A DNA stretch of 64,000 bases from Gallionella sp. (GTDB taxonomy: Bacteria > Pseudomonadota > Gammaproteobacteria > Burkholderiales > Gallionellaceae). The notes beneath the pieces were generated by a model, which saw only the letters and a program-made list of their open reading frames with translations, searched no databases and was not told the origin of the DNA. The position numbers and the translations under genes were made by a program. Below, in pieces: positions 27,098-36,561 of this stretch. How positions within the stretch are numbered: the first letter of the stretch is position 1; each line of letters begins with the position of its first letter. The DNA lies in the NCBI GenBank assembly GCA_028714895.1, contig JAQTLM010000009.1:45188-109187 (forward strand). Direction: 5' to 3'.

Positions 27098-28462
27098 CTA
27101 GCGAATCCACACCGTCTTCGCGTTCACGAATTCATGCATCCCCAGCCTCGACAACTCGCGCCCATAGCCCGAGGCCTTCACACCGCCGAACGGCAGGCGC
27201 GGGTCGGATTTGACCATGCCGTTGATGAAGGTGCTACCGGCCTGGATATGCGCCGCCAATTGTTCGGCGCGCGCCGTGTCCTTGCTCCAGATCGACGAGC
27301 CGAGGCCGAAGCGGGTCTCGTTGGCGATGCGTAGCGCATCCGCTTCGCTTGCGGCGCGGATCACAATCGCCACCGGGCCGAACAGCTCTTCATGGTAAGC
27401 GCGGGTTTTGGTGGTGACGCGATCCAGAATGGATGGCTGGTAGAAAAATCCTTCGCGCTCGATCGGGTTACAACCGGTCACCGCCACTGCGCCTTGCGCG
27501 ATGGAATCGCTGACCTGACTATGCAATGAGTCGCGCAGGTCGAGGCGCGCCATCGGGCCGATTTGCGTGGCCTCAATCAGCGGGTCGCCGAGTCTGAGCG
27601 CTTCCACTCTGGTTTTGAGTTGGCGCAGGAATTCGTCCGCGATCTGTGGCACGACGATGAAGCGTTTGGCGGCGATGCAGGATTGCCCGCAATTGTTGAA
27701 GCGCGAGGCTATCGCCATATTGACGGTCAATTCAAGATCGGCGTCGTGCAAAACAATAAAAGGGTCGGAGCCGCCGAGTTCCAGCACGCATTTCTTCAGA
27801 TGCTGTCCGGCGCACGCCGCGACCTTGCGCCCGGCGGCTTCCGATCCGGTGAGCGTGACCGCATGCACATGCGGGCTGGCGATGGCCTCGGCCACCTGTT
27901 CGACTTCAATCATCAGGGTCGTAAACACACCATCCGGCAAGCCGCACTCGCGGAAGATCGCTTCGATGGCGAGCGCGCATTGCGGCACATTCGGCGCATG
28001 TTTCAGCGCCAGCGCATTGCCCGCCATCAAGGCAGGAGCGGCGGCGCGGAACGCCTGCCAGAACGGGAAGTTCCACGGCATGACGGCCAGCACCACGCCG
28101 AGCGGGTAATACGCGACATAGCTTTTGCCGGCATCCGATGCCACCGGCTCGGCGCGCATGAATTCCTCGGCGTGCAGCGCATAGTAGTCGCAGACAGTGG
28201 TGCATTTTTCGACTTCGGCGCGGGCTTCGCGCAGCGGCTTGCCCATTTCCAGGGTGATGAGGGTCGCGAATTGATCGCGCTGCGCGTGCAACTGTATTGC
28301 TGCATTGCGCAACACTTCGGTGCGTTGTGAAAAGGGTGTTTGTGCCCAGGCTTGCTGCGCACGGTGGGCTTTTTCCAGCGCCTGTGCCAAACGCTGCGCA
28401 TCCCAGCTGGCGTGGGTCTGGATCAACTGATTGGTGGTTGGGTTCAGGCTTGTGTGCGGCAT
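27098..28462 (-). CDS. Succinate-semialdehyde dehydrogenase-type aldehyde dehydrogenase
   Basis: A 454-residue NAD(P)-dependent aldehyde dehydrogenase of the short GabD/YneI type. Catalytic Cys262 sits in NNCGQSCIAAKRF, general base Glu228 in CVLELGGSDP and the oxyanion Asn131 in MPWNFPFW. It would oxidise succinate semialdehyde to succinate. It is downstream of pntAB on the same strand, but a 220-base gap with three palindromes intervenes. Why it sits in a reverse-TCA island is unclear; other aldehydes are possible. Confidence 0.85.
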   Translation of the reverse strand: MPHTSLNPTTNQLIQTHASWDAQRLAQALEKAHRAQQAWAQTPFSQRTEVLRNAAIQLHAQRDQFATLITLEMGKPLREARAEVEKCTTVCDYYALHAEEFMRAEPVASDAGKSYVAYYPLGVVLAVMPWNFPFWQAFRAAAPALMAGNALALKHAPNVPQCALAIEAIFRECGLPDGVFTTLMIEVEQVAEAIASPHVHAVTLTGSEAAGRKVAACAGQHLKKCVLELGGSDPFIVLHDADLELTVNMAIASRFNNCGQSCIAAKRFIVVPQIADEFLRQLKTRVEALRLGDPLIEATQIGPMARLDLRDSLHSQVSDSIAQGAVAVTGCNPIEREGFFYQPSILDRVTTKTRAYHEELFGPVAIVIRAASEADALRIANETRFGLGSSIWSKDTARAEQLAAHIQAGSTFINGMVKSDPRLPFGGVKASGYGRELSRLGMHEFVNAKTVWIR

Positions 28463-28474
28463 GACATTGCTCCT

Positions 28475-28532
28475 GTAGGTGCGGATTTATCCGCACGCGG
28501 TTTTTTGCCAGTGCGAATGAATTCGCACCTAC
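28475..28532. repeat. Paired palindromic repeat GTAGGTGCG...CGCACCTAC
   Basis: Two hairpins (GTGCGGATTTATCCGCAC and GTGCGAATGAATTCGCAC) arranged as an inverted pair with outer ends GTAGGTGCG and CGCACCTAC, just upstream of the aldehyde dehydrogenase gene. Confidence 0.75.
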
Positions 28533-28565
28533 ACCGGAAAAATTATCATCGTTTTAATATCCGAT

Positions 28566-28597
28566 GGAACAATGCCCGCTTACGCGGGCATTGTTCC
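28566..28597. repeat. 14-bp stem hairpin
   Basis: Perfect arms 28566-28579 and 28584-28597 (GGAACAATGCCCGC and its complement) around the loop TTAC. No T-run follows on either strand. Confidence 0.7.
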
Positions 28598-28630
28598 ATG
28601 CTGGAACCTTGTTCGGCTACGCTCTAGTCT

Positions 28631-28663
28631 CGTAGGGCAGATGAGCCACAGGCGTTATCCGCC
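28631..28663. repeat. CGTAGGGC-type palindromic repeat
   Basis: Resembles the element at 43915-43956, with CGTAGGGC at one end and a degenerate GCGTTATCCGCC at the other. It lies 22 bases beyond the 3' end of pntB. Confidence 0.55.
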
Positions 28664-28684
28664 GAATGAAAACATACTACAGGC

Positions 28685-30103
28685 CTACGTTTTCAGCGCG
28701 GTGAGCACTTCGTCCAGCATCTTCTTGGCATCGCCGAACAACATGCGGTTGTTTTCCTTGTAGAACAGCGGATTATCGACGCCCGCATAGCCGGAGGCCA
28801 TGCTGCGCTTCATTACGATCGAGGTCTTGGCTTTCCAGACTTCCAGCACAGGCATTCCGGCGATCGGGCTGTTCGGGTCGTCCTGTGCCGCCGGGTTCAC
28901 GATGTCGTTGGCGCCGATGACCATTGCGACATCGGTATTCGGGAAGTCCTCGTTGAGTTCGTCCATCTCGAACACGATGTCGTAGGGCACCTTGGCTTCG
29001 GCCAGCAGCACGTTCATATGGCCGGGCATGCGACCGGCGACCGGGTGGATGCCGAAGCGCACGTTGATGCCTTTTTCACGCAGCAGCTTGGTGATTTCGT
29101 AGACGGTGTGCTGGGCCTGCGCCACCGCCATGCCATAACCAGGCACGATGATCACGTTCCTGGCTTCGCGCAGCAATTCGGCGGTCTCGACCGCATTGAC
29201 CGGCACTGCTTCGCCGACCGGTTGTGCGTCGCCGCTGGCCGCAGCAGGCGTCCCGCCGCCGGTGCCGAAGCCGCCCGCGATCACGCTGATGAAGTTGCGG
29301 TTCATCGCCCGGCACATGATGTAGGAGAGGATCGCGCCGGAGGAACCCACCAGCGCGCCGGTGACGATCAGCAGGTCATTCGACAGCATGAAGCCGGTCG
29401 CCGCCGCCGCCCAGCCGGAGTAGCTGTTCAGCATCGACACTACCACCGGCATATCGGCGCCGCCGATCGCCATCACCATGTGAATGCCGAACAGCAGCGC
29501 GATCACCGTCATCACGATCAGCGGCACCATGCCTGCGCTCACCGATGCGGAATGCAGGAATTGCCAGCCGCAGTAAATGATGATCAGCAGGCCCATCAGA
29601 TTCATCCAGTGACGCGCGGGCAGGAGCAGGGGTTTGCCGCCGATCTTGCCCGACAGTTTGCCGAAGGCGATGATGGAGCCGGAGAAGGTTATCGCGCCGA
29701 TCAGGATGCCGATGTAGATTTCCATCTCGTGGATGGCTTTTTCCGCACTGTTCAGGTGGGCCGCTGCCAGCGGGTCGATGTAATTCGCAAATCCGACCAG
29801 GCAGGCGGCCAGGCCGACCAGGCTGTGCATCAGCGCGACCAGTTCGGGCATCTGGGTCATCTGCACTTTACGGGCGGCGTAGATTCCGACCGTGCCGCCG
29901 ACTGCCATGGCGCCGATGATCCACGGAATGCCGGCCATCGTGACGCGCGGTCCGAAGATTGTCGCCAGCACGGCAATGGTCATGCCGATCATGCCGTAGA
30001 GATTGCCGCGCCGCGAAGACTCCGGATTGGAGAGGCCGCCGAGGCTCAGGATAAAAAGTATCGTCGCGCCGATATAGGAGACGGTTGCCAAGCTTTCAGA
30101 CAT
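28685..30103 (-). CDS. pntB: NAD(P) transhydrogenase beta subunit
   Basis: A 472-residue subunit with an N-terminal half of nine or so membrane helices and a C-terminal NADP-binding domain III ([36 protein letters not shown]). With PntA it uses the proton gradient to drive NADH + NADP+ to NAD+ + NADPH. It follows pntA by 30 bases. In this setting it would supply NADPH for reductive carboxylation by the monomeric isocitrate dehydrogenase at 57.7 kb. Confidence 0.95.
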   Translation of the reverse strand: MSESLATVSYIGATILFILSLGGLSNPESSRRGNLYGMIGMTIAVLATIFGPRVTMAGIPWIIGAMAVGGTVGIYAARKVQMTQMPELVALMHSLVGLAACLVGFANYIDPLAAAHLNSAEKAIHEMEIYIGILIGAITFSGSIIAFGKLSGKIGGKPLLLPARHWMNLMGLLIIIYCGWQFLHSASVSAGMVPLIVMTVIALLFGIHMVMAIGGADMPVVVSMLNSYSGWAAAATGFMLSNDLLIVTGALVGSSGAILSYIMCRAMNRNFISVIAGGFGTGGGTPAAASGDAQPVGEAVPVNAVETAELLREARNVIIVPGYGMAVAQAQHTVYEITKLLREKGINVRFGIHPVAGRMPGHMNVLLAEAKVPYDIVFEMDELNEDFPNTDVAMVIGANDIVNPAAQDDPNSPIAGMPVLEVWKAKTSIVMKRSMASGYAGVDNPLFYKENNRMLFGDAKKMLDEVLTALKT

Positions 30104-30133
30104 GATTGATTACCTTGTATTGTTTTTACGGCC

Positions 30134-31720
30134 TTATTTGCGGAACATCGCCAGCATGCGCTGGGTGACGGCGAAGCCGCCGAACATATTGACTGCGGTG
30201 AGCGCGATGCCTGCCACTGCCAGCCAGCGTATCCAGTCATCCGGACGCGGGCCTCCGCCACCCATCAGCGGCGGCGCGATCTGCACCAGCGCGCCGATGG
30301 CGATGATGCTGCTGATCGCATTGGTGACGCTCATCAGCGGCGTATGCAGCGCGGGGGTGACATTCCACACCACCATGTAGCCGACGAAGCAGGCGAGTAC
30401 GAACACGGTGAAGTGCCCGAGGAACGCTGCGGGCGCGCTGGCACCGATGAACCAGAACATCGCTGCCGCAACGCCGAATATGATTGCCGTCTTGGTGCCT
30501 GAGGCCGGCGCGCCGCCTTTGCCATGGCCCTTGGCGGGTGCCGCAACCGGCTTGGCGGCAGCCGGTTTGGCCGGTGCCGCCGACAGCTTCGGCGCAGGCG
30601 GCGGCCAGGAAATATTGCCTTCCTTGATGACCGTCAGGCCGCGGATGGCGTCGTCGTCCATGTTGACGTTGATGATGCCGTCCTTGGTCTTGCACAACTC
30701 TTCGCACAGACGGAACAGATTGGTTCCGTACAACGTGGAAGACTGCTTGGCCAAACGACTATTCAGATCGGTGTAGCCGACGATGGTCACACCGTGCTTC
30801 ACTACAGCCTGACCAGGCTCGGTCAGTTCGCAATTGCCACCGCGCTCGGCCGCCATATCAACGATGACACTACCCGGCTTCATGCTTTTCACCATCTCGG
30901 CGGTGATCAGCTTGGGTGCGGGCTTGCCGGGGATCAGCGCAGTGGTGATGATGATGTCCACCTCTTTCGCCTGCTTGGCGTACATCTCGCGCTGTGCCTG
31001 CTGGAAGCCCTCGCTCATCACCTTGGCGTAGCCACCACCGCCACCACCTTCTTCCTCATACTCGACTTTCACGAATTCGCCGCCCAAGGACTTGACCTGG
31101 TCGGCCACTTCGGCACGCGTATCGTTGGCGCGCACGATGGCGCCCAGACCGGCGGCTGTACCGATGGCAGCCAGGCCCGCCACACCAGCACCGGCGATGA
31201 AGACCTTGGCTGGCGGAACCTTGCCTGCGGCGGTGATCTGGCCGTTGAAAAAGCGGCCGAAGGCATTGGCGGCCTCGATGACGGCGCGGTAGCCGGCGAC
31301 GCCGGCCTGGGAGGTCAGCGCGTCCATCTTCTGCGCGCGGGAAAGCTGGCGCGGCAGCGAGTCGATGGCCAGCACGGTGGCCTTTTTCGCCGCCAGTTGC
31401 TGCATCAATTCCGGGTTCTGCGCCGGCCAGATGAAGCCGATCAAGGTGCCGCCTTCACGCATCAAGTCAACCTCGGCACTCGTCGGGACGCACACCTTGA
31501 ACACGATGTCGGACGCAGCCCACAGCTTGGCAGCACCGTCGATAATTTCTGCGCCTGCGGCGCGGTAGGTGTCGTCGCCGAAATTCGCCGCATCCCCGGC
31601 GCCGGATTCCACGGCGACCTTGAAGCCCAGCTTGATGAGCTTTTCAACGACCTCGGGCACGGTGGCCACGCGCTTTTCACCGGGAGCTATTTCCCGGGGA
31701 ATTCCTATCATCAGAGTCAT
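30134..31720 (-). CDS. pntA: NAD(P) transhydrogenase alpha subunit
   Basis: A 528-residue subunit. The N-terminal alanine-dehydrogenase-like NAD domain ([41 protein letters not shown]) is followed by an Ala/Pro/Lys-rich linker (about residues 378-412) and three or four membrane helices. The subunit is slightly longer than the E. coli protein because of the linker. It leads the pntAB pair. About 250 bases upstream without a gene hold the second copy of a 21-23-base inverted repeat. Confidence 0.95.
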   Translation of the reverse strand: MTLMIGIPREIAPGEKRVATVPEVVEKLIKLGFKVAVESGAGDAANFGDDTYRAAGAEIIDGAAKLWAASDIVFKVCVPTSAEVDLMREGGTLIGFIWPAQNPELMQQLAAKKATVLAIDSLPRQLSRAQKMDALTSQAGVAGYRAVIEAANAFGRFFNGQITAAGKVPPAKVFIAGAGVAGLAAIGTAAGLGAIVRANDTRAEVADQVKSLGGEFVKVEYEEEGGGGGGYAKVMSEGFQQAQREMYAKQAKEVDIIITTALIPGKPAPKLITAEMVKSMKPGSVIVDMAAERGGNCELTEPGQAVVKHGVTIVGYTDLNSRLAKQSSTLYGTNLFRLCEELCKTKDGIINVNMDDDAIRGLTVIKEGNISWPPPAPKLSAAPAKPAAAKPVAAPAKGHGKGGAPASGTKTAIIFGVAAAMFWFIGASAPAAFLGHFTVFVLACFVGYMVVWNVTPALHTPLMSVTNAISSIIAIGALVQIAPPLMGGGGPRPDDWIRWLAVAGIALTAVNMFGGFAVTQRMLAMFRK

Positions 31721-31886
31721 GGATTAGTTTTCCGTTTTGATTAAAATTATTCTAGTTCCCACGCCATTGAAACATCGTATCCGAATGGGCGGAAGCGCGA
31801 TGGTACTTCAAAAATCTTCCGGCTATCAACCTTCTTTTTGTCCCTTTTTTTCGCCACCCTGTACGGCGCTATACATAGCGACAGAA

Positions 31887-31942
31887 GTAGCGTGCGCTAT
31901 GCGCACGGCCATCCGTGGTTTCGTGCGCACAGCGCACGCTAC
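31887..31942. repeat. Long inverted repeat, copy 2
   Basis: Arms 31887-31907 and 31922-31942 (21 bases, one mismatch) match the arms of the element at 16590-16645. The loop sequence differs. It lies between pntA and the CitE-like gene. Confidence 0.85.
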
Positions 31943-31969
31943 GATTTATGTCGTTGTGTATAAAAATAA

Positions 31970-32980
31970 CTACACGTCAGAAAAAAAACGCTGGCGGACA
32001 TCGGTAGGGATACCCATTCCCGTCGATTGTGCGCGTTGCAGGAGTTCCCAATAATAGCGGTAGGAAGCGCGGTCATGCAGTTTGCCTTCCAGCTGAATAG
32101 GGCCCCATTCGGCATCCTGAGCGGCGATCAGCAAGGTGGCGGCCTCGTTGACCTCGGCAAAATCCGGGCGCATGGCTTCGATGATGGGCTGAATCTGAGC
32201 AGGGTGAATACTCCACATGCGCAGGAAACCGAGCTCCAGCCGGGCGCGGCGGGCGTCTTCCCGCACTACATTGGCATCGCGTATTTCGGTGGTGACGTTG
32301 TGGCTGGGCACGACGCCGTTGCCCAGCGCGGCGGCGGCGATCGCGCATTTGGCGCGCACCACCAATGCATGGCTGAACTGGCCGGGCGAGCGCATCGCGG
32401 CGGCGGGAATCGCGCCGTGATGTGCGGAGACAAAGTCCATCAGGCCGAAATCGAGGGTCTCGACGTGGGGCAGGCGGGCGATCTCCCAGACATCATGCAG
32501 CGCGCCGGGTGTCTCGATCAGTACATGGACGGGAATCTCACGGGTGATGCCGTAGCGGTTTTTCAGTTCGTCGAGCGCGGTGATCTGCGTCAGGGCATCG
32601 CCGGCATTTTCCGGCTTGGGCAATACGATGTAAGCCACGCGCTGCCCGACCCGGCTGATGATGATCTCCAGTTCGTCGCGCCAGAATGGATGGCTGACAT
32701 CATGGATGCGAACACCGACGCGGTCAAAGCGGTTTGCGCCGGACAGGATCAGTTCGGCGATCATGGCCGCATGCTCCCGCTCCTTGCCTGCGGGGGCACC
32801 GTCCTCGCAGTCGGCGGTGATGTCGAAGATAGACCGCTCATCGACCGATAATTCGGCTTGAATCTGGAGCGCCTTGTTCAGCAGTTTCTCGCTGCCGGTA
32901 AAATGCTCGCACACGGCAAGCCGGGGGAACGGCCGGCTGCCCGCGTAGAGTACGTCGGATGGGTGGATGAGGTTACTCAT
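31970..32980 (-). CDS. CitE/HpcH-type CoA-ester lyase
   Basis: A 336-residue TIM-barrel protein of the citrate lyase beta/malyl-CoA lyase superfamily. The metal and CoA-site segments FDITADCEDGAPAGKE, VLIETPGALHDVWEIAR and LDFGLMDFVSAHHGAIP are recognisable. It could cleave citryl-CoA, malyl-CoA or citramalyl-CoA; the sequence does not settle which. No citDFG acyl-carrier or transferase genes accompany it, so it is not classical citrate lyase. It lies next to pyruvate carboxylase genes in the reverse-TCA island. Confidence 0.8.
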   Translation of the reverse strand: MSNLIHPSDVLYAGSRPFPRLAVCEHFTGSEKLLNKALQIQAELSVDERSIFDITADCEDGAPAGKEREHAAMIAELILSGANRFDRVGVRIHDVSHPFWRDELEIIISRVGQRVAYIVLPKPENAGDALTQITALDELKNRYGITREIPVHVLIETPGALHDVWEIARLPHVETLDFGLMDFVSAHHGAIPAAAMRSPGQFSHALVVRAKCAIAAAALGNGVVPSHNVTTEIRDANVVREDARRARLELGFLRMWSIHPAQIQPIIEAMRPDFAEVNEAATLLIAAQDAEWGPIQLEGKLHDRASYRYYWELLQRAQSTGMGIPTDVRQRFFSDV

Positions 32981-33018
32981 GTAAAAATACCTCTAAAAAT
33001 TCAGAGTTCGCCCAAATG

Positions 33019-33137
33019 CAAGGCGCGGATAAATTTTTAGTTTCGGCTAACCTTAAAGATTACCCTGCACTGAAACTTCGTTTTGCAGTGCCGCATATGT
33101 GTCTATATGCAAACAAAGAAATTTATAAGCAACGCAG
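33019..33137. repeat. CAAGGCGC...GCAACGCAG repeat, copy B
   Basis: Shares the ends and the GCCGCATATG core with the element at 25279-25351 but carries about 45 extra bases. It lies just downstream of the pycB stop codon. Confidence 0.6.
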
Positions 33138-33160
33138 CAGTTGGGATGAAATCTGGATTT

Positions 33161-34996
33161 TTATTGGATTTCGACCAGGGTTTCGTCCGGCGCCACGCTG
33201 TCGCCTTTCTTGACATGGACGCCGATCACAACGCCGTCTATGGGCGCCTGGATTTCGTTTTCCATTTTCATGGCTTCGATGACCAGCACACCGTCTCCTG
33301 CCTCGACTTTATCCCCGACCTTGACTTTGACGTCAATAATCGTGCCGGGCATGGCGGTCGCCACGCAGCCTTGATGGGACGGACGCGGGCGCTCGGCACC
33401 TGATGCCGGAGCGACGGGTTTTTTCTTGCCGTTACTCTTGCCGCCGGAAACTTCGATTTCATTCAGGGTTTCGACTACGACTTCTTCCGAAATGCCGTCG
33501 ACTGAAACATAGAACGGACGCTGGGTTTCCCCGTGGTGTCCGCTGCCGGTGAGTTTGATATGGAAGGTTTCGCCATGCAGCGTCACCTTGAACTCGTTGG
33601 GCGCGTAACGTTCGGAAGAGGTGGCGGCAGCCTCCCTGGTCAGCAATGGCTCAGGCTTGAGCGTATCGGCATTGCGTTCCTGCAGGAAGGTTTTTGCCAG
33701 TTCCGGGAACATGGCGTAAGTGAGGACATCTTCCTCGCTTTGGGCAAAGGTTTCACTTTCGATTTTGAGCTTGTTCATCTCATCTTCTATCAGGTCCGCC
33801 GGGCGGCAGGTCACGACTTCCGCATCGCCGACCGCAAGTTTTTTGACTTGTTCGTTGACCTTGCCCGGCGCCTTGCCGTAGTGACCGAGCAGATAATTTT
33901 TGACTTCATTGGTGACCGATTTGTAGCGCCCGCCGGTCAGTACATTCATGACCGCCTGTGTGCCGACGATTTGCGAGGTTGGCGTAACCAGCGGCGGGTA
34001 GCCCAGGTCTTCGCGCACCCGCGGGATTTCGGCGAGCACTTCGTTCATGCGGTTGAGCGCACCCAGTTCCTTGAGCTGGTTGGACAGGTTGGAAATCATG
34101 CCGCCCGGCACATGGTTCACCAGTACGCGTGTATCCACGCCGGTAAAGGCGCACTCGTACTGCCAGTACTTCTGGCGCACCTCATAGAAATAGGCAGTCA
34201 CTTCCTGTAGTTTGGCCAGGTCGAGGCCGGTGTCGTATTCCGTGCCTTGCAGCGCGGCAACGATGCTCTCGGTCGAGGAATGGCTCGCGCCTTCGCCGAA
34301 GGAAGAGTTGCAGGTATCCAGCATGGTGGCACCCGCTTCCACGGCCTTGAGGAAACACATGGAAGACAGGCCTGATGTGGAGTGGCTGTGCAGGTGTATC
34401 GGCAGACGGACGGCGGCGCGTATCGCCGTTACCAGCTCGGTGGTTGCTGAAGGCGTAAGCAGTCCGGCCATGTCCTTGATGCAGATAGTGTCGCAGCCCA
34501 TCGCTTCCAGTTCGCGGGCCAGTTCGACGAATTGGGGAATGCCGTGCACCGGGCTGGTGGTGTAGCTGATGCAGCCCTCGGCATGTTTGCCGGCTTTCTT
34601 TACCGCTTCGACGGAGACGCGCAAATTGCGCATATCATTCATCGCATCGAAAATGCGGAACACGTCCACGCCGTTGTCCGCAGACTTGCCGACAAATGCG
34701 CGCACCACGTCATCGGAATAGTGGCGGTAGCCGAGCAGGTTCTGACCGCGCAACAGCATCTGGATGCGGGTGTTCGGCAAGGCCCTGCGCAGTTTCTTGA
34801 GGCGTTCCCACGGGTCTTCTTTCAGGAAGCGCACGCAGGAGTCGAAGGTCGCGCCTCCCCAGGCTTCCAGCGACCAGAAGCCGATGTCATCCAGCTTGGG
34901 GCAGATAGGTAGCATGTCTTCGGTGCGCATGCGCGTTGCGATCACAGATTGATGACCGTCACGCAAGACTAATTCGGAAATAAGGGTTTTTGCCAT
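33161..34996 (-). CDS. pycB: Pyruvate carboxylase subunit B (carboxyltransferase plus biotin carrier)
   Basis: A 611-residue protein with a carboxyltransferase barrel at the N-terminus (LRDGHQSVIATRM metal/substrate motif), the conserved PYC/OADA domain (about 310-470), and a biotinyl domain with Lys577 in IEAMKMENEI. This arrangement is shared by two-subunit pyruvate carboxylase and the oxaloacetate decarboxylase alpha subunit. No sodium-pump beta/gamma genes are adjacent, while a biotin carboxylase gene is 146 bases upstream, so carboxylation of pyruvate to oxaloacetate is favoured. Confidence 0.9.
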   Translation of the reverse strand: MAKTLISELVLRDGHQSVIATRMRTEDMLPICPKLDDIGFWSLEAWGGATFDSCVRFLKEDPWERLKKLRRALPNTRIQMLLRGQNLLGYRHYSDDVVRAFVGKSADNGVDVFRIFDAMNDMRNLRVSVEAVKKAGKHAEGCISYTTSPVHGIPQFVELARELEAMGCDTICIKDMAGLLTPSATTELVTAIRAAVRLPIHLHSHSTSGLSSMCFLKAVEAGATMLDTCNSSFGEGASHSSTESIVAALQGTEYDTGLDLAKLQEVTAYFYEVRQKYWQYECAFTGVDTRVLVNHVPGGMISNLSNQLKELGALNRMNEVLAEIPRVREDLGYPPLVTPTSQIVGTQAVMNVLTGGRYKSVTNEVKNYLLGHYGKAPGKVNEQVKKLAVGDAEVVTCRPADLIEDEMNKLKIESETFAQSEEDVLTYAMFPELAKTFLQERNADTLKPEPLLTREAAATSSERYAPNEFKVTLHGETFHIKLTGSGHHGETQRPFYVSVDGISEEVVVETLNEIEVSGGKSNGKKKPVAPASGAERPRPSHQGCVATAMPGTIIDVKVKVGDKVEAGDGVLVIEAMKMENEIQAPIDGVVIGVHVKKGDSVAPDETLVEIQ

Positions 34997-35075
34997 GTGA
35001 TTAACTTGATGTAAGGTTGATTAGAACGGGCATGGCAAAAATGCCGCCCATGTTGATGAAATCCGCCATGCCCGT

Positions 35076-35114
35076 CTCCCTCACCCCAACCCTCTCCCGC
35101 AAGCGGTAGAGGGG
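35076..35114. repeat. CTCACCCCAACCCTCTCCC-type repeat
   Basis: An imperfect palindrome between pycB and pycA of the same family as the elements inside the MmeI-like gene (9855-9897 and 10998-11093). Confidence 0.65.
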
Positions 35115-35142
35115 GCAAACGAATCGCTGTGCGAGCTTCACG

Positions 35143-36561
35143 TTAGATGCCTTCGTGTGCTGCTATCGCGGCTGAAATGGCTGCGGCCCTCAGTTCCGGC
35201 GGGATTTTGGTGGTGTAATCGACCAACTCCGGATGGGACTCCACAAACCCGGTGTTGAAGTTCGCATTCCTGAAGTCGGGGTGTTTTAATATTTCCTGAT
35301 AATACGGGATGGTTGTCTTGACACCATAGATCACCATATCGTTAAGCGCGCGGCGGCCGCGATCGACGACCCCATCCCAGGTGAGTGCCCAGACGGTGAG
35401 CTTGGCGCACATGGAATCGAAATAGGGCGGAATCTCATAGCCGCTGTACATGGCGGCGTCAATGCGCACGCCTGGGCCGCCCGGCGCATAGTAACGGGTG
35501 ATCTTGCCAAAACTCGGCAAAAAGCCATTCTTGGGGTCTTCCGCATTGATGCGAAACTCTATGGCGTAGCCGCGAAATCTGACGTCTTCCTGTTTGTATT
35601 GCAGCTCAAGGCCATTGGCGATGCGAATCTGCTCTTGCACGATGTCGATGCCGGTAATGGTTTCCGTCACGGTGTGTTCAACCTGAATGCGGGTGTTCAT
35701 TTCCATGAAATAGAAATTGTTGTCCTGGTCGAGCAGGAATTCGACCGTGCCCGCGTTTTCATAGCCCACGGCACGGCTGGCCTTGACGGCCAGATTGCCG
35801 ATGTATTCGCGCTGCTCCGGGGTGATTTGCGGCGAGGGAGCAATTTCGATCAGTTTCTGGTTGCGGCGCTGGATGGAACAGTCGCGCTCGAACAAATGAA
35901 TGACGTTGCCATGGCTGTCGCCCAGCACCTGCACTTCGATGTGTCGCGGGTTGACCACGCATTTTTCCAGAAAGACTTCCGGCTGACCAAAAGCCTTGCT
36001 GGCTTCCGAAATCACACGCTCATAATTGCTGAGGAGATCTTTGTCGCTGTCGCAACGGCGAATGCCGCGCCCGCCACCGCCATTGGTGGCTTTGAGCATG
36101 ATGGGGTAACCGATTTTGTTGGCCAGTATGCGCGCCTCTTCAACATCGGCGAGGTTGCCGTCGCTGCCTGGCACACAGGGGATGCCGGCGGCTATCATGG
36201 CGTTGCGCGCCTGGACTTTGTCGCCCATCTGGCGGATGACATCCGCGTTCGGGCCGATAAACTTGATATCGCGGCGCGCGCAAATTTCGGCCAGCTCGGG
36301 GTTCTCCGCAAGAAAGCCATAACCAGGATGCAGTGCATCACACCCTGAGGTAACGGCCAAATTGACGATGTTGTGCGCGTTAAGATAGCCGGTGACCGGC
36401 TCGGAGCCGATGTGGTAGGCTTCATCCGCTTTTTTTACATGCAGCGCATGACGGTCGGCATCGGTGTAAATGGCGACCGATTTGATGCCCATTTCCGAGC
36501 AGGCGCGCACGATGCGGACGGCGATTTCACCGCGGTTGGCGACGAGTATTTTTTTAATCAC
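35143..36561 (-). CDS. pycA: Pyruvate carboxylase subunit A (biotin carboxylase)
   Basis: A 472-residue ATP-grasp biotin carboxylase starting IKKILVANRGEIAVRIVRAC. The ATP-binding KATNGGGGRGIRRCDS segment and the catalytic MNTRIQVEHTVTE motif are intact. It carboxylates biotin on the partner PycB. An accC role in fatty-acid synthesis is less likely because accB is not next to it and the carboxyltransferase gene is. It is divergent from the pyruvate:ferredoxin oxidoreductase gene across a 750-base gap. Confidence 0.9.
   Translation of the reverse strand: MIKKILVANRGEIAVRIVRACSEMGIKSVAIYTDADRHALHVKKADEAYHIGSEPVTGYLNAHNIVNLAVTSGCDALHPGYGFLAENPELAEICARRDIKFIGPNADVIRQMGDKVQARNAMIAAGIPCVPGSDGNLADVEEARILANKIGYPIMLKATNGGGGRGIRRCDSDKDLLSNYERVISEASKAFGQPEVFLEKCVVNPRHIEVQVLGDSHGNVIHLFERDCSIQRRNQKLIEIAPSPQITPEQREYIGNLAVKASRAVGYENAGTVEFLLDQDNNFYFMEMNTRIQVEHTVTETITGIDIVQEQIRIANGLELQYKQEDVRFRGYAIEFRINAEDPKNGFLPSFGKITRYYAPGGPGVRIDAAMYSGYEIPPYFDSMCAKLTVWALTWDGVVDRGRRALNDMVIYGVKTTIPYYQEILKHPDFRNANFNTGFVESHPELVDYTTKIPPELRAAAISAAIAAHEGI

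Noticed and set aside
33161..34996. Sodium-pumping oxaloacetate decarboxylase alpha subunit
   Set aside because: No beta or gamma pump genes nearby, while a biotin carboxylase gene is adjacent, favouring pyruvate carboxylase.
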